A DNA stretch of 64,000 nucleotides, taken from Nostocales cyanobacterium HT-58-2. GTDB lineage: Bacteria > Cyanobacteriota > Cyanobacteriia > Cyanobacteriales > Nostocaceae. The translations under genes and the position numbers were made by a program. The notes under the pieces were generated by a model that saw only the letters and a list, made by a program, of their open reading frames with translations, did not search any database and was not told the origin of the DNA. Below are positions 34,868-44,365 of this stretch, in pieces (the first letter of the stretch is position 1; each line of letters starts with the position of its first letter). The stretch lies in the NCBI GenBank assembly GCA_002163975.1, contig CP019636.1:5893501-5957500 (forward strand), written 5' to 3'.

Positions 34868-35431
34868 ATGAATACAGTTGTGCTAAATCTAGAGCCAGTT
34901 GTTCACCTCACAGATGAGCAGTTCTATCAACTCTGTATGGCAAACCAAGATTTGAATTTGGAGTTGAATGCAAAAGGAGAACTAATTATCCTACCACCAG
35001 TAGGAGGAGAAAGCGGAACTCAGGAAGCTGATTTCATTACTGATTTGAATAATTGGAACCGCCGAACAAAATTAGGAAAAGTTTTTAGCTCTTCGACTAT
35101 CTTTAGGCTTCCAAATGGGGCACAACGATCACCAGATGCTGCTTGGGTAAAATTGGAACGATGGGAAGCGCTCACTGATGAGCAGCGCAAAAAATTTCCT
35201 CCACTAACGCCTGACTTCGTAATTGAACTACGGTCTGAAACTGATCGCCTAAAACCCCTGCAAGATAAAATGCAGGAGTATTTAGAAAATGGTTTGCGCT
35301 TAGGTTGGCTCATCAATCTTCAAGATGGGCAGATAGAGATTTACCGATCTGGGTTAACTGTGGAGGTCGTTCAAATCCCAGCACTTCTTTCTGGGGAAGA
35401 GGTTTTGCCTGGATTTGAGTTACAGGTGTGA
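34868..35431 (+). CDS. Uma2 family (DUF820) putative endonuclease
   Basis: 187 residues. DUF820/Uma2 proteins have a PD-(D/E)xK nuclease fold and are greatly expanded in cyanobacteria; function is unproven. Seen: NLELNAKGELIILPPVGGE near the N-terminus, RSPDAAWVKLERWEAL and the core PDFVIELRSETDRLKPLQDK with the Asp and Glu expected for the active site. C-terminal strand GLTVEVVQIPALLSGEEVLP. Confidence 0.9.
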   Translation: MNTVVLNLEPVVHLTDEQFYQLCMANQDLNLELNAKGELIILPPVGGESGTQEADFITDLNNWNRRTKLGKVFSSSTIFRLPNGAQRSPDAAWVKLERWEALTDEQRKKFPPLTPDFVIELRSETDRLKPLQDKMQEYLENGLRLGWLINLQDGQIEIYRSGLTVEVVQIPALLSGEEVLPGFELQV

Positions 35432-35446
35432 GATGAAAAATATTCT

Positions 35447-35986
35447 CTAATCTATTCTCTTTTCCAAATATTGACCAATCATCAACTGTTCACCAGCGCG
35501 AGAGATAATAGACTGGCGCGTACGGTATTTGCTGCCAATCAGCTTTAACTCTTCCTCAAACACTGAACCGTTGTATTCTGTTCGCAAACACAATGTTTTG
35601 GAGTTGGGGAAGTGATATTGGGCTGTAATAGGTTTAGTTGTGGCAAAACCGCGATCGCGATACAACGTGTTTCCCAAAGCACCAAATAGGGTTGACCCCT
35701 GAGATTCTTTTCTTCCCGTCACAGAATTCTCACTTTCCCAAGTGACTTCAGCGCCACAGATCAAACTGACTGTATCAGGTAGACCGTGCATCTGAGCTAG
35801 CTTTGTTAATTGATCGCATCCCTGTGTCAAAAACTGAATGGTAATTATGCTCACCATTTCCTTGGTTTCTCCATCAGGTAATGTATAGTAGCGCCGTTCT
35901 GAACGCCACTGACCGACCGATTCTTGAAAAAACTCTGCCAGTAGAGATTCGTCCGTAGTTTCTGTCAGCTTGATTTGTGATGTCAC
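35447..35986 (-). CDS. Phycobiliprotein lyase-like protein, CpcS/CpeS family
   Basis: 179 residues. Lipocalin-like CpcS/CpeS (DUF1001) fold: the N-terminal signature FFQESVGQWRSERRYYTLPD, the middle EVTWESENSVTGRKESQG and the C-terminal KLIGSKYRTRQSIISRAGEQ. Such proteins chaperone bilins onto phycobiliprotein cysteines. This subgroup (YTLPDGETKE type) is not clearly assignable to CpcS, CpcU or CpeU. It is convergent with the Uma2 gene. Confidence 0.8.
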   Translation of the reverse strand: MTSQIKLTETTDESLLAEFFQESVGQWRSERRYYTLPDGETKEMVSIITIQFLTQGCDQLTKLAQMHGLPDTVSLICGAEVTWESENSVTGRKESQGSTLFGALGNTLYRDRGFATTKPITAQYHFPNSKTLCLRTEYNGSVFEEELKLIGSKYRTRQSIISRAGEQLMIGQYLEKRID

Positions 35987-36184
35987 TGGTATGTTTCCTC
36001 ACGCAAAGTGCATTTACAATTATTTCTGAGACTAAATACACTATCTGTGTACCAAATACCAGATTTCTTTATTTTTTTTAATATTATCTTTATCTTAGGA
36101 GAATTACTGATAACTTTGCTACGACAGTACAAATGAACATTTTTATTTTTTTTACAACTCTCTTAAGTAAGACATTTTAAGTAA

Positions 36185-36395
36185 GAGATAGAAGCGGTAG
36201 TAAGTGAAGGAGACAAGACGCGCTTGCGCACAGAGGAAATTTGCCTCTGTGTCTTCCTTCGGGTACTCAGCCTTGAACCCCTGCGGAGAACGCAGTCGCT
36301 TGCGGTAAGTCCTGCGGAGAGGCTGCGCCAACGCGTAGCGTCTCCGCTACTGAGAGGGAAATCCTCCCGCAGCTGTCTCACCATGTCCTCACTAA
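36185..36395. repeat. GC-rich dispersed repeat block
   Basis: Contains hairpins such as CACAGAGG-CAAATTTC-like arms (CAGAGGAAATTTGCCTCTG) and words AGTCCTGCGGAGAGGCTGCG and GCGTAGCGTCTCC. The last recurs in altered form near 61312-61360 (AGTCCTGCAGACAGG, GCGTAGCGTCTGG). Confidence 0.6.
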
Positions 36396-36754
36396 GAAAT
36401 TCAGTTTTTCTGAATAAAATCGTGTTGTTTTGGGAACCTGCGGTTCGTAGATCTGGTCATTACGGATGAGCTAGCGCAGACATGAGCCTACTGAACTTTT
36501 CATAAGTTCCTAGTCTCATAGGCGACCCATTTGTAAGCTAACTTTTGAGTGTCTACATCTATAAAACTTCCCTTGGGAAAGGATACAACAGCTATCTCGA
36601 GGCAGAGTTAAGAAAAATTAAAAAATCGTTATAATAACTTTCATAAAATTTGCATCAGTAATATATCAAACTCTATGTCCAGCAAAATTGCAGGAGGTAA
36701 AGGGGGATTTGTCTTTCATGACAATAGTCATGTTTACTTAGAATATTAAATTTT

Positions 36755-36782
36755 AGAGAATCAAATTAAGAGAATCAAATTA
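36755..36782. promoter_or_regulatory. Perfect tandem 14-mer in the efflux operon leader
   Basis: AGAGAATCAAATTA occurs twice in direct contact (36755-36768 and 36769-36782), about 150-180 bp before the adaptor start. Candidate regulator site or simple tandem duplication. Confidence 0.55.
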
Positions 36783-36932
36783 TAGGAGTCACCCAAAACT
36801 GCCTAGATTAGCAGGGGGAGTGCGTAAATGATTTTGGAAGAAAATCAGCAGCTAAAAAAAGTAGCACATAACGAAAGGCAGAAAGACAGAGACTGTTTCT
36901 TAACTAAACAGGCAACAATAATCTATAAAGAA

Positions 36933-38279
36933 ATGGAAATTACAAAGAAAAGTTTCATAGCTTCTGTATTGGGCATAGGACTACTGACAGTAGGTTGCGG
37001 TTCACTTCCGAAAGAATCAGCTGAAGCTCAATCACAGAGTCCTGGTCGTCAGCAACCAAAAGGCAGTGCAGTCCCTGTGGATGCATCGATTGCCCGCACT
37101 GGTGTGTTGCGGCAAGACCCAGAATATACAGGCACGACCACACCATTTCGCACCGTATCAGTGCGATCGCAAGTTGAAGGGCGGCTTTTGGCATTGAATG
37201 TAGATGTAGGAGATGCTCTCAAGCAAGGGCAGATTATTGCACAGATAGATGATGCTCTCCTAAGAACAGCGCAAAATCAAGCAGAAGCAGAACTGGCAGC
37301 TCTCAAGTCAGAAGTCGCGCGAGAAAAAGCCAGAATCAGCAATGCTCGTGCTGAGGTAGAAAGAACACGAGCAGAACTGGTGCAAGCACAAGCAGATGCC
37401 CAAAGACAGCAGAAACTTGTGAAAGAGGGGGCGATCGCACAACAAGCAGCTGAGCAAGCACGTACCGAAAGCCTCACAGCTGCCCAAACACTTCGTGCTG
37501 CACAAGAGCAAGTCCGTACAGAACAGCAAGCTCTTGCTGCTGCCCAAGGTCGAGTCGTTGCTCAACAAGCTGTGGTTGCGGAAGCAAAAGAGCGGCGTTC
37601 TTATGCAAGGCTTAAATCCCCGATTACTGGGGCAGTTTTAGAAAAAGTGACAGAACCGGGAAATCTTCTCCAACCAGGTAATGAAGTTTTGAGAATTGGT
37701 GACTTTAACCGCGTGAAAGTCGTGGTTCAACTTTCAGAGTTAGAACTAGGGAAAGTTCGTTTAGGGCAATCTGTCAAAGTGCGGTTAGACGCCTTCCCCA
37801 ACCAAACATACACTGGACAAGTCACGCGCATTTCTCCAGCCGCCGACACAACAGCTCGCTTGATACCAGTTGAGGTCGTTATTCCTAATAGTGACGATAA
37901 AATTGGCAGTGGTTTGTTAGCGCGAGTCAATTTTGAAACCCAGACGCAAGAGCGAGTGCTGATACCTGAGATAGCCCTTCAAGAAAGAGATAGGGAAGCA
38001 GGGAGAACAAAGGAAGACAAGGGAGCAATATCCTCCTCATCTCCCCAATCCTCACTCTCCAAACGTCAGGGGACAGTATTTGTTGTGATGGAAGCAGGTG
38101 GTAAGGCGACGGTGACAGCGAGACCCGTAACGCTTGGCGAAAGAGCTGATGGCAACGTAGAAGTTTTATCTGGCTTGCAACCAGGAGAAAGATTTGTGGC
38201 TCGCAGTGGCAGACCGTTGAAAGACGGCGTTGCTGTGAAGCTTTCGATACTTTCAGAAAAGCAATTAGAAAAGCAATAG
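36933..38279 (+). CDS. RND efflux periplasmic adaptor (HlyD/MFP family), lipoprotein
   Basis: About 448 residues from the ATG at 36933, chosen because it puts a lipoprotein signal directly at the N-terminus (MEITKKSFIASVLGIGLLTV then GC). The ATG at 36828 has a strong GGGGGAG site and would add 35 charged residues, so it remains possible. Lipoyl/barrel-sandwich halves flank a long Ala/Gln/Arg-rich coiled-coil hairpin (about 115-220), followed by the beta-barrel LSELELGKVRLGQSVKVRLD. The linker DREAGRTKEDKGAISSSSPQ is a low-complexity insert. It links the RND pump encoded 57 bp downstream to an outer-membrane channel. Confidence 0.92.
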   Translation: MEITKKSFIASVLGIGLLTVGCGSLPKESAEAQSQSPGRQQPKGSAVPVDASIARTGVLRQDPEYTGTTTPFRTVSVRSQVEGRLLALNVDVGDALKQGQIIAQIDDALLRTAQNQAEAELAALKSEVAREKARISNARAEVERTRAELVQAQADAQRQQKLVKEGAIAQQAAEQARTESLTAAQTLRAAQEQVRTEQQALAAAQGRVVAQQAVVAEAKERRSYARLKSPITGAVLEKVTEPGNLLQPGNEVLRIGDFNRVKVVVQLSELELGKVRLGQSVKVRLDAFPNQTYTGQVTRISPAADTTARLIPVEVVIPNSDDKIGSGLLARVNFETQTQERVLIPEIALQERDREAGRTKEDKGAISSSSPQSSLSKRQGTVFVVMEAGGKATVTARPVTLGERADGNVEVLSGLQPGERFVARSGRPLKDGVAVKLSILSEKQLEKQ

Positions 38280-38336
38280 TAGAGTGGGCATTACCCGCCA
38301 TTGCCAGGAGATAGTTAGCACTTAGCACTTAGTATT

Positions 38337-41300
38337 ATGCAACAGGTAAAGCAAAGCAGCGGATTCAGTGTTAGCGCCATTTCAATTCGCCAGCACATCG
38401 GCACACTCATGCTCACTGTGGCGGTTATTGTTGTTGGTATATTTTTTCTTACAACTATTCAAGTAGATCTGCTACCGTCAATTACCTATCCACGAATTGG
38501 TGTTCGCCTGGAAGCACCTGGCATATCACCTGAAGTAGCAGTAGATGAAATCACTAGACCTTTAGAAGAAGCATTATCAGCCACTGAGAATGTGGTGCAA
38601 GTTTTTTCCCGCACTCGTGAGGGACAGGTTAGTCTCGATTTATTTTTCCAGCCAGGGGGCGATATCGACCAAGCCCTAAATGATGCCACTGCTGCCTATA
38701 ACAGAGGCAGAAGTCAACTGCCAGATACTATTGAAGAACCTCGCATATTCAAATTCGACCCCTCACAACAACCAATCTACGAATTAGCACTGACATCTCC
38801 CTCGCTGCAAGGTAAAGATTTACGGGTATTTGCAGATGAAGAACTATCTCGTGAACTCAGTGTGGTGCAGGGAGTTGCTTCTGTTGATGTATCCGGTGCT
38901 GGTGAGGAAGAAGTGCGGGTACTTGTTGACTTGAACCGTCTGCAAGCGTTAGGTGTTGGGTTAACTGATGTACTGAATCAACTAACAGCGCGAAATCAAG
39001 ATGTATCGGGGGGTCGAATTTTAGGGAAAAATGCCGAACCATTAACCCGGACTGTAGGACGCTTCAAAAATGCAGATGAAATCCGCGACCTTTCCTTTCA
39101 AGTCTCCTCATCTTCCCCCACTTCCCCGACTTCCCCTCCTCGCCGCATCTATCTACGAGACTTTGCTGAGGTTATTGACGGTACAGAAGAACAGCGAATC
39201 TTCGTTTATTTAAACCGTCAGCAAGCGGTGAAAGTTTCGATTCAAAAACAACCTGATGCTAATACAATCACTGTTGTAGATGGCGTTAAGCGGCGGATTG
39301 AAGAGTTGCGACAGTCTGGGTTAATTCCATCAGATATGATTTTGACCCCCACGACAGATGAATCTCGCTTCATTCGCAATTCATTAAATGATGTGATTTT
39401 CTCGGCAGTTTCTGGGGCATTGTTGGCAGCAGCAGCAGTGCTTTTATTTTTGGGGTCAATACGACAAACATTTATTATCAGTTTGGCAATTCCGCTGTGT
39501 ACTTTAGCGGCGATCGCTTTAATGAAGCTGTTTGGCTTGACTTTGAATGTATTCAGTCTTGCTGGTTTGACCTTGGGTATTGGTCAGGCGATCGATACAT
39601 CAGTGGTCATTTTGGAGAACGTTGCGGAAAAAACAGGCATGACTCCCAATCAGAAAGAGATGGAAAAATTGGGAGACGAGGAGAAGGGGAGAAAACCTAA
39701 TTCAAAATTCTTTATTGAAACTGCAATTGCATCCTCTCAAGAAGTGGAATCTGCATTAGTTGCCGCCACCGCTGCCAACTTGGTTTCTGTAGTGCCTTTC
39801 TTGCTCGTTGGCGGCTTTATCTCACTACTATTTAATGAACTCATTCTGAGTATCAGCTTTGCAGTCGCTGCCTCTCTTGTTGTTGCCGTGACAGTAGTGC
39901 CGATGCTGTGTTCTCGACTGCTGGCAATCCCCTGGTCTAGTCGTATAAGAGAGTTTTGGCTGTTGCGCCAGTTTAATCGCCGCTTTGAAGATGCAACAAT
40001 CTTCTACGGCAGGTTGTTAAAGAAGGTTTTACCTTATCGGTTAATAGTCATCACAGCCGTGTTTGTCATTTTAGGTGGCAGCAGTTTGTTTATGGCAGGT
40101 CAAATTTCGCAAGAAATCTTACCACGCATCAATACCGGACAAGCCAATTTAAGAGTCCAGTTTCCTCCAGGTACACCTTTGGCAACTTCTGAAAAAGTCA
40201 TGCAGGTTGTGGATGACATTTTGATGAAGCAACCAGAAACTGACTATGTTTTCACCACTGTAGGTGGTTTTTTATTTGGTAGCAACACGACAGAAAATCC
40301 TCTACGTGCCAGTAGCACGATCACTCTCAAACCAGGTAAGAATGTCGAGGAGTTTGTCCAACGAGTCAATCGAGAATTTAACAAACTGAATTTGGCAGGA
40401 ATTTTACTGCGCCTGAGTCCGGGTCAGGTACGGGGTTTAATTTTAAGTAATACCCCAGCTCAAGGTTCTGAAGTTGACGTTATCCTGCAAGGCAACGATG
40501 AACAAAACTTACAGCAGGCAGGCAGGCAACTACTGCAAGCCTTAGAGGAAAAGGCTACACTTGCTAGATTTCGGCCAGATGCTGACCCCCGTCAACCAGA
40601 AGTGCAAATTCGCCCTGATTGGGAAAGAGTTGCAGCTTTGGGACTGACGGCACAAGAAATTGGTGAAACAATTCAAACTGCTATTGAAGGTTCAGTTCCT
40701 ACGCAAATTCAACGCGGTAACCGTTTAGTTGATGTGCGTGTAGAGTTAAATCAAGAAGCAATTGAGCGTCCTTCCCAATTACAAAGATTACCGCTATTTA
40801 CGCAAAATAACCAACAAGTCCGACTTTTGGACGTTGCCCGTATTGAAGAAGGTCAAGCACCAGGAGAAGTTCAGCGTATTAACCAGCGTCAAGTTTTCAT
40901 TATTGCAGGTAACCTAAGCGAGGGAGCCAGTCTTAGTGATGCCTTAGCAGAAGTAGATGAGATCGTTAAGAGCATTCAGTTACCTGAGGGCGTTTCCATT
41001 GTGCCAAGTTCTGCACAAGAGACTAATCAGCAGTTGCAAAACTCTTTGAAAATTTTAGGAGCGTTAGCGACGTTCCTCATTTTCGTTGTCATGGCTGTGC
41101 AATACAACTCGCTGATTGACCCATTGGTCATTATGTTTACCGTACCACTAGCGTTAGCTGGAGGGATTTTCGGGCTTTACATCACTAAAACAGCGATTGG
41201 CGCGACGGTCATAGTCGGTGCGGTGCTCTTGGTGGGTATTGTGGTTAACGCGGGAATTCTGATGGTAGAACTGGCAAATCAAATTCGGGAAGAGGAAGGT

Positions 41301-41585
41301 TGTACTCGTCAAGTTGCTATTCTCAAAGCTGCTCCTCAACGTTTGCGTCCTATTATGATGACCACAGTCACTACTATCTTGGGGTTGTTCCCCCTGGCTT
41401 TGGGTATTGGTGAAGGTTCTGAGTTTTTGCAGCCTTTAGGGATTGTTGTGTTTTTTGGGATGGCGATCGCCACAATGCTGACGCTGTTTCTCATCCCCTG
41501 TTTTTACATTCTGCTGCACGATTTGCTGGGTGGGAAATGGGCAAAGCCGATGTTAGATAGGGTGAGTAAGTTGAGGAAATGGTGA
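38337..41585 (+). CDS. RND efflux permease, HAE1/AcrB family
   Basis: 1082 residues, about 12 membrane helices with two large periplasmic loops. Proton-driven exporter of hydrophobic or amphiphilic compounds. N-terminal TM LMLTVAVIVVGIFFLTTIQVD, pore/docking regions EVAVDEITRPLEEALSATEN, TM4-region LAGLTLGIGQAIDTSVVILENV with conserved acidic residue, and the second-half helix GAVLLVGIVVNAGILMVELA. Two low-complexity inserts stay in frame: SSSSPTSPTSPPRR (about residues 257-270) and EMEKLGDEEKGRKPN (about 441-455). Forms an operon with the adaptor. Confidence 0.95.
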   Translation: MQQVKQSSGFSVSAISIRQHIGTLMLTVAVIVVGIFFLTTIQVDLLPSITYPRIGVRLEAPGISPEVAVDEITRPLEEALSATENVVQVFSRTREGQVSLDLFFQPGGDIDQALNDATAAYNRGRSQLPDTIEEPRIFKFDPSQQPIYELALTSPSLQGKDLRVFADEELSRELSVVQGVASVDVSGAGEEEVRVLVDLNRLQALGVGLTDVLNQLTARNQDVSGGRILGKNAEPLTRTVGRFKNADEIRDLSFQVSSSSPTSPTSPPRRIYLRDFAEVIDGTEEQRIFVYLNRQQAVKVSIQKQPDANTITVVDGVKRRIEELRQSGLIPSDMILTPTTDESRFIRNSLNDVIFSAVSGALLAAAAVLLFLGSIRQTFIISLAIPLCTLAAIALMKLFGLTLNVFSLAGLTLGIGQAIDTSVVILENVAEKTGMTPNQKEMEKLGDEEKGRKPNSKFFIETAIASSQEVESALVAATAANLVSVVPFLLVGGFISLLFNELILSISFAVAASLVVAVTVVPMLCSRLLAIPWSSRIREFWLLRQFNRRFEDATIFYGRLLKKVLPYRLIVITAVFVILGGSSLFMAGQISQEILPRINTGQANLRVQFPPGTPLATSEKVMQVVDDILMKQPETDYVFTTVGGFLFGSNTTENPLRASSTITLKPGKNVEEFVQRVNREFNKLNLAGILLRLSPGQVRGLILSNTPAQGSEVDVILQGNDEQNLQQAGRQLLQALEEKATLARFRPDADPRQPEVQIRPDWERVAALGLTAQEIGETIQTAIEGSVPTQIQRGNRLVDVRVELNQEAIERPSQLQRLPLFTQNNQQVRLLDVARIEEGQAPGEVQRINQRQVFIIAGNLSEGASLSDALAEVDEIVKSIQLPEGVSIVPSSAQETNQQLQNSLKILGALATFLIFVVMAVQYNSLIDPLVIMFTVPLALAGGIFGLYITKTAIGATVIVGAVLLVGIVVNAGILMVELANQIREEEGCTRQVAILKAAPQRLRPIMMTTVTTILGLFPLALGIGEGSEFLQPLGIVVFFGMAIATMLTLFLIPCFYILLHDLLGGKWAKPMLDRVSKLRKW

Positions 41586-41656
41586 ACAAGATGAGAAAAA
41601 ATTATGATGATGCGAAGAACTCAAAGGCGAGTACCTGATGAGAAAACAGCTTAAAA

Positions 41657-42310
41657 CTAGATAAAAAGTCGATATGATTCACTTTTCATCAGGATGGAAA
41701 ATCCTAACCAGATTAACACAAATGGGAAGATTTTCCGACCATAGCGAGCTAGAAGGGGAGCCATCAGAGGATTACGAGTCATGCAGTAAGAGAGGCAGCA
41801 CCACACCCCAACAGTCAAATAGCAAACACACAATATAACCCCCAAGCTTGGGAGATTGCTGCTGGCAAACAACGGCACGTAGATTCCAATGTTGTTGCCT
41901 CCATTTGCAATGGTGACTGCGGAAACGCGGTAAGTTTGACGATCACGTAGAGTTGCCAAAAGTGATTTCTTCTGGTGATGAGATTTTGCAGGAGAGGGTA
42001 GGTTGACTGACACAGTTTGCACTGCCTCTACATCCTCTTCTCGACTCATCAGATGACTGATCCCAATGGTAATTGGGAGCAAGCCTAACAACCCAATCCA
42101 CGCTTCTGGAATAATGAGACCCCCAAAGAAACCAGGCAGACTAGCAAGCACCAATGCAGTAAATCCAAGAAATTCACCCAGAACAATATGCTTGGGACGA
42201 AAGGTGCGATTGACTTTTCCAAAGAAAGCCGTCAAGTATAAATTGTCGTCAAAGGTAGTTGCAAAAGCGGCAGAGATCCCAATAAACAATGTACTAATTA
42301 ACCAAGTCAT
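41657..42310 (-). CDS. CadD-family cadmium resistance-like transporter (copy A)
   Basis: 217 residues, about five to six membrane helices. CadD/LysE-superfamily pattern: AAFATTFDDNLYLTAFFGKV, HIVLGEFLGFTALVLASLPG, VSAVTIANGGNNIGIYVPLF. Family members confer cadmium or other cation resistance in Gram-positives; the substrate in cyanobacteria is unproven. Resembles copy B (42613-43374), probably an old duplication. First (most downstream) gene of the minus-strand membrane cluster. Confidence 0.88.
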   Translation of the reverse strand: MTWLISTLFIGISAAFATTFDDNLYLTAFFGKVNRTFRPKHIVLGEFLGFTALVLASLPGFFGGLIIPEAWIGLLGLLPITIGISHLMSREEDVEAVQTVSVNLPSPAKSHHQKKSLLATLRDRQTYRVSAVTIANGGNNIGIYVPLFASSNLPSLGVILCVCYLTVGVWCCLSYCMTRNPLMAPLLARYGRKIFPFVLIWLGFSILMKSESYRLFI

Positions 42311-42612
42311 AATCGTTATTTACAATGATTCAATGTTGTCATTCCTTGTCCTTCTCAGCTTCTATGAGTCAGGACAAACAGGAAATTGTTCAATTCTCAA
42401 TCAAATTGTTAATTTTTGCTTGAGCAAGGTACCTTAGCCGCGCATGACTTCAATTTATGGCTTTCTACTCAATGAAAGCAAATCTTCTTTTTTTTCAAAA
42501 CGATAAATAAAAGTTATTAAGAGGCAAATTATAAGGACGAGAAAAAGAAGGAGGAATGAGTTTCTCTCTTTACCATTCCGTCTTATTTTTGGGACACAAC
42601 CAGCGTCATTCC

Positions 42613-43374
42613 TTAACGTACCTTTCTGACATTTTGGCACAGTGAGTCCATTTCTGACGATTGAGAAGCAACTTCCGTGGAGTACCGGAAAGCCTCCCTA
42701 GCCTCCGTCATCAAAAATAAACCGATAATTGCAACGGTAATGACAGTTAAACCACGATTTTCTAAGGTGTGGCTATCAATCAAAATGAAGATACCCAATC
42801 CTATGAGGACAAAAGGAACAAAATAACTGCCGTAGCGGGTGAAGAGTTTGGCAAGTGCTGGGATTTTAGTCAATCGATAAGCGGTGTAGCACCAAACCGC
42901 AACTAAGGAAAAAAAGACAACCAGAATAGCTCCCAAATCTTCTCCTGTACTGCTGGCGAATAATGGTACATAAATACTGAGATTATCGCCGCCGTTGGCG
43001 ATCGTCACAGCAGCAACCCCATAAGCTTGAGGAGAAAACAGGCTCGCTAGCCAGGAGTTTTGAGACTGTTCCAGTTCTGGTGGTGTTTCATCCTCATCCA
43101 TTGCTGGGTTGAGTAAGCGATTAATACCAATGGCAATTGGAACGGTACCTAAAATTCCAATCCACGCTTCTGGAAATAGCCGACCACCAAAAAAACTGGG
43201 CAAACTGGCAAGCACTAAAGCTGTAAAACCAAGGTACTGTCCTACAACAATATGTTGATGCCGGAAGGTTGCGTTTACCTGAGAGAAAAACAACAGCAGA
43301 ACGACAATATCATCTAAATTGGTGGCAGCAAAAGCAGCAAATCCAGTTGAAATTACACTGATGAAGTCATCCAT
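42613..43374 (-). CDS. CadD-family cadmium resistance-like transporter (copy B)
   Basis: 253 residues with the same motifs as copy A: FAATNLDDIVVLLLFFSQV, HIVVGQYLGFTALVLASLPS, VAAVTIANGGDNLSIYVPLF, plus a longer soluble tail. The conserved NLDD and NGGDN acidic motifs probably bind cation; copy A has FDD and NGGNN, so the second acidic residue differs. It starts 8 bp after the SPFH gene stop, so the two are translationally close and probably co-transcribed. Confidence 0.88.
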   Translation of the reverse strand: MDDFISVISTGFAAFAATNLDDIVVLLLFFSQVNATFRHQHIVVGQYLGFTALVLASLPSFFGGRLFPEAWIGILGTVPIAIGINRLLNPAMDEDETPPELEQSQNSWLASLFSPQAYGVAAVTIANGGDNLSIYVPLFASSTGEDLGAILVVFFSLVAVWCYTAYRLTKIPALAKLFTRYGSYFVPFVLIGLGIFILIDSHTLENRGLTVITVAIIGLFLMTEAREAFRYSTEVASQSSEMDSLCQNVRKVR

Positions 43375-43382
43375 TGTAGTTT

Positions 43383-44321
43383 TTACTCTTTCTCTTTAAG
43401 AAGCGCAGTAGTCAATTCAGAGCGCGATTCTACTCTTTCTTGTTGAGGGTTTTTCTGAGCTGCTTTGACGATTTCATCTAACTCTAATTGAAAGAGCCTT
43501 GTATTATCACCGCCACCTGCTGAGATCCAAGGCATTCTACCATCCCATTTGGCGATCGCTTGTCGCTGCAAAATGTCTGGTGTCAGCGACTCTACGATTA
43601 ATCGATGTGCTTCGGCTTCTCCTTTCGCTAAATTCACTTTTGCTTTTGCTTGTTTTTCTGCCTTGATAGCCAGAAATCCTGCACGTTTGGCTTCTTGTTC
43701 AGCAATTTGTTTGGCTTCAACGGCATTATTAAATTGTTTGGAAAAATGAATATGTACCAGAGAAATGTCATCCACTGCTAAATCGTAGGTTGCCAATCGA
43801 GATGTTAAGGCTTGATCAACCTTAGCTTTTACCTCTCCTCGTGCGGTGATAATCTCTTCAGCTGTATACCTTGCCATCACAGCCTTCAATACTTCTTCCA
43901 CAGTTGGGTTAATGATGCGATGAACAATAGCTTTCTGATTTCCAATGCGCTGAAAAATAACATTAGCTTTTTCTGGGATGATGTGCCAATTCAGCGCTAC
44001 ATCCGTGTAAACATTTTGTAAATCTCTTGAAGAAGCTTCAGTGGAAATCTCTTGATTTTGCACTCGCACACTCAGCTTTTCAACAGTGTGAACAATCGGG
44101 ATAACTGGGTGAATTCCTTCGTTGAGAATTTCTGGTTGCACTTCACCAAACTGCATCAGCACTCCTCGCTCCCCAGCATTTATAATCGAAAAAAAGCTAC
44201 AGATGATAGTTAAGGCTAAGAGCAACAAAACAATTCTTACAATCGCCTGAATATCTTTATTCGGCTTTTGCTTTTGGGCTGAATCTGGACGTTCTACCGT
44301 TGTCAGAAATTCTACATTCAT
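43383..44321 (-). CDS. Prohibitin/SPFH-domain membrane protein
   Basis: 312 residues. One N-terminal membrane helix (IVRIVLLLLALTIICSFFSI) followed by the band-7/SPFH domain (GERGVLMQFGEVQPEILNEG, AEEIITARGEVKAKVDQAL) and a coiled C-terminus rich in Ala, Lys and Glu (EQEAKRAGFLAIKAEKQAKA). Forms ring or raft-like assemblies in membranes; prohibitins act as scaffolds, often with AAA proteases. Start at 44321 (MNVEFL) is preferred because GGAGG lies 8 bp upstream; a TTG at 44336 is the alternative. Placed between two transporter genes. Confidence 0.92.
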   Translation of the reverse strand: MNVEFLTTVERPDSAQKQKPNKDIQAIVRIVLLLLALTIICSFFSIINAGERGVLMQFGEVQPEILNEGIHPVIPIVHTVEKLSVRVQNQEISTEASSRDLQNVYTDVALNWHIIPEKANVIFQRIGNQKAIVHRIINPTVEEVLKAVMARYTAEEIITARGEVKAKVDQALTSRLATYDLAVDDISLVHIHFSKQFNNAVEAKQIAEQEAKRAGFLAIKAEKQAKAKVNLAKGEAEAHRLIVESLTPDILQRQAIAKWDGRMPWISAGGGDNTRLFQLELDEIVKAAQKNPQQERVESRSELTTALLKEKE

Positions 44322-44365
44322 AACTTCATCCTCCAAAACAAGTAAACATTTCTATTGTTTTAAAA

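Larger units (their letters stand above)
35987..36932. other. Roughly 0.95-kb intergenic region with palindromic repeats and RND promoter
   Basis: Left part AT-rich; 36185-36395 is a GC-rich repeat block; the right part carries the efflux operon leader with the tandem 14-mer at 36755-36782. The frame at 36828-36932 extends the adaptor ORF upstream but is judged to be leader sequence. No independent gene. Confidence 0.5.
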
